From positions 70,881,147 to 70,945,146 of the forward strand of contig NC_080694.1 of NCBI RefSeq assembly GCF_030445035.2: a stretch of 64,000 bases of DNA, in the 5' to 3' direction. Made by a program: the position numbers and the translations under genes. Source of the DNA: Dasypus novemcinctus. Taxonomy: Eukaryota; Chordata; Mammalia; Cingulata; Dasypodidae. The notes under the pieces are model-generated. The model worked only from the letters and a program-made list of their open reading frames with translations, was not told the origin of the DNA and searched no databases. The stretch's first letter is position 1. Each line of letters starts with the position of its first letter. Below, piece by piece: positions 62,401 through 64,000 of the stretch.

Positions 62401-63735
62401 CTGTGTGGAGTCAAGCTTGCATATCTGGTATAAAACACATTTGGTCAAAATAAATAATTCTTTCAATGTGTTTTTTGATTCAATTAGTAAATGTTTTGTC
62501 GAAGATTTTTCCATCCATAATCATTAGGTAAATAGGTTTGAAATTTTCTTTTTTTCATAATATCATTATCTTTCTTCAGTATTAGGGTGATTTGGGCTTC
62601 ATAGAATGAGTTTGGTAGCATTCATTCCTGTTCAAGTTTTGGGAAGAGCTTGAATAAGATTGGTATTAAATATTCTTTGAATGCTTGGTAGAATTCCTTT
62701 ATTAAACCATCTAGTCCTGGCCTTTTCTTTTTTGCATAGTGTTTGATGACTATTTAAATCTCTTTGCTTGTGATTGTTTTGTTGAGGTCTTCTATTTCTA
62801 CAATATTCAATGTTATTCCTGTAAAGGTAGTTCTTATTTCACCCATTTGGCCTCTGGGTTTTATCTATCATATTTTATTTTGACCACTCTTTTGACTCTT
62901 TTAGTTACTTTTACTTATATAGTATTCATTTCTAGACTCTCTTCTTAGCCTCTCTCTCCTGTCTTTCCTTTTCAGGCTATTGTGCTCCCTTCATTATTTC
63001 CTACAAAGCTGGCTGCATGGTTGCAATCTCTCTCTGTTTCTGTTTATTTGTGAATATTCTAAAATCCCTCATTTTTGAAAGTCAATCTCGCTAGGTGTAA
63101 GATTCTTGACTTGCAGTTTTTCTCTTGCAATATCTTAAATATATCTGACCACTGCCTTCTTGCTTCAACGGTTTCTGATGAGAAATTGACACTTAATCTT
63201 ACTGGTATTCCTTATTTGTTATGCATTGCTTTTCTCTGGCTGCTTTCAGAATACTCTCTTCATCTTTGTCATTTGACATTCTTATTCATATGTGTCTTGG
63301 ATTTGACCTATTCAGATTTATTCTGACAGGAGTACATTATGCTTCTTGGGCGCAGATATCTTTGTCCTTCTTTAGGGTTGGAAAATTTTCTACCATTATT
63401 TCTTCAAATCCTTCTGCCCCTTTTCCCTTCTCTTCTCTGTCTAGGATTCCCATTGCACATACGTTTGCATGTCTATTGCTGTCATTTAGTTCCCTGAGAC
63501 CCTTTACAATTTTTTTTTCTTTTTTTTTCCTCATCTGTCATTCCATATGTTTGCTTTTGGCAGCCATGTCTTCAAGCTCACTGATGCTTTCATCTTCCCC
63601 CTTAAATCTGCTGCTATATGCCTCCCCTATATTTTTAATTTCATTTGTTTTCCCTTTATTCCCATAATATCTGCTATTTTTCAATGTATGCTTTCAAATT
63701 CTTCTATGTGTTCACTCAATGCCTTTTTATGGGTT
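59490..63735 (-). mobile_element. Antisense L1, near full length (copy 2)
   Basis: 3' UTR-type sequence at about 59,490-60,100 is followed by ORF2 C-terminal sequence to about 61,150, then the reverse transcriptase region from about 61,440. The minus strand near 61,974-62,195 reads [41 protein letters not shown] and then LFTDDMI, the L1 reverse transcriptase QGCPLSP... and FADDMI regions with drift. ORF1/5'-type sequence extends from about 62,950 to 63,735. It is decayed. The left 3.1 kb are shared with copy 1; the rest is not. Confidence 0.8.
61167..61427 (-). mobile_element. Retroposed LINE 3' fragment with expanded pyrimidine tail, copy 2
   Basis: It is orthologous to 28,171-28,397. The 11-bp target duplication ggtctgtttct is intact. 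The antisense poly(A) tail has turned into a CCTTCC/CCCTT-type repeat at about 61,167-61,235. Confidence 0.75.
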
Positions 63736-64000
63736 TTTAAATTTTTATTTAATCTTTTATTTTTTTATTTTAAAGAAACTTTGGAGTACAATAAATACTC
63801 CCCCTAAAGTATAGGGCACTCCCAAATGCTCCACTCCCTCCCACTCCCACACTTCCCCACAATAACATCGTTCTTCATTGCTGTGGCACATTTGCTACAA
63901 ACAGAAATTGAAGCACTGTTACCAACAGTAGACTGTCGTTTACACTATAGTCTACAGTATGTCATGCACAATTCTGCAGGCTATGACAAAATATACAATG
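63735..64000 (-). mobile_element. LINE 3' tail continuing past the window edge
   Basis: T-rich left end, then 'ccactcccacacttcccc' and 'ttgctgtggcacatttgct', matching the start of the other L1/HAL1-type tails but more diverged. Its right end lies outside the window. Confidence 0.7.

Larger units (their letters stand above)
39700..62625 (+). repeat. Segmental duplication copy 2 (intact OR copy)
   Basis: It is collinear with 10,050-29,617. It is longer because of private insertions: LINE tails at 46,550, 52,759 and 55,876, and SINEs at 47,158 and 58,861. It also has a private deletion of about 350 bp in the PPP4R2 pseudogene. Its left edge near 39,700 fades in opposite copy 1's left edge. Confidence 0.85.

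Noticed and set aside
63221-63667. 148-codon plus-strand frame
   Set aside because: It is the reverse strand of L1 ORF1/5' sequence.

Overview
The window is mammalian nuclear DNA and almost certainly comes from an armadillo (Xenarthra, Dasypus type). Three insertions match the tRNA-headed DAS SINE family known from the nine-banded armadillo, each with a tRNA-like head, an internal B box and an A-rich tail. The rest is dominated by antisense L1 and L1-derived noncoding tails. No operons, CRISPR arrays, tRNA genes or rRNA genes were seen.

The only intact protein-coding gene I can support is one olfactory receptor (family 2, OR2B-like, 312 codons) on the minus strand at 40,169-41,107. A broken sister copy lies at 10,508-11,405. 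Each sits in a copy of one segmental duplication: copy 1 about 10,050-29,617 and copy 2 about 39,700-62,625. A third, partial copy (copy 0) occupies 1-1,360 and 8,218-8,290. It is split by an ERV1 provirus and runs off the left edge.

From left to right the layout is as follows. Copy 0 flank with the ERV1 provirus (1,361-8,217), which itself carries a DAS SINE. A sense L1 5' region (8,291-10,035). Copy 1 (OR pseudogene, a 5'-inverted L1, antisense L1s, a PPP4R2 processed pseudogene and two solo LTRs). An ORF2-less HAL1-like element with a tandem-monomer 5' region (29,618-33,175). An ERVL fossil split by two LINE tails, ending in an LTR-like piece (33,180-38,007). A featureless spacer. Copy 2 (intact OR gene and the same nested elements, plus private SINE and LINE-tail insertions).

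Insertions that are present or absent among the three copies give a relative history. Copy 0 split first. The 5'-inverted L1 then entered the common ancestor of copies 1 and 2. The older L1 stack, the PPP4R2 retrocopy and the two LTRs are also shared by copies 1 and 2. After copies 1 and 2 separated, each gained its own LINE-tail and SINE insertions, and the OR in copy 1 died. No novel biochemical system was found. The points most worth following are the triplication history, the tandem-monomer HAL1-like element, and the long noncoding LINE-tail family.
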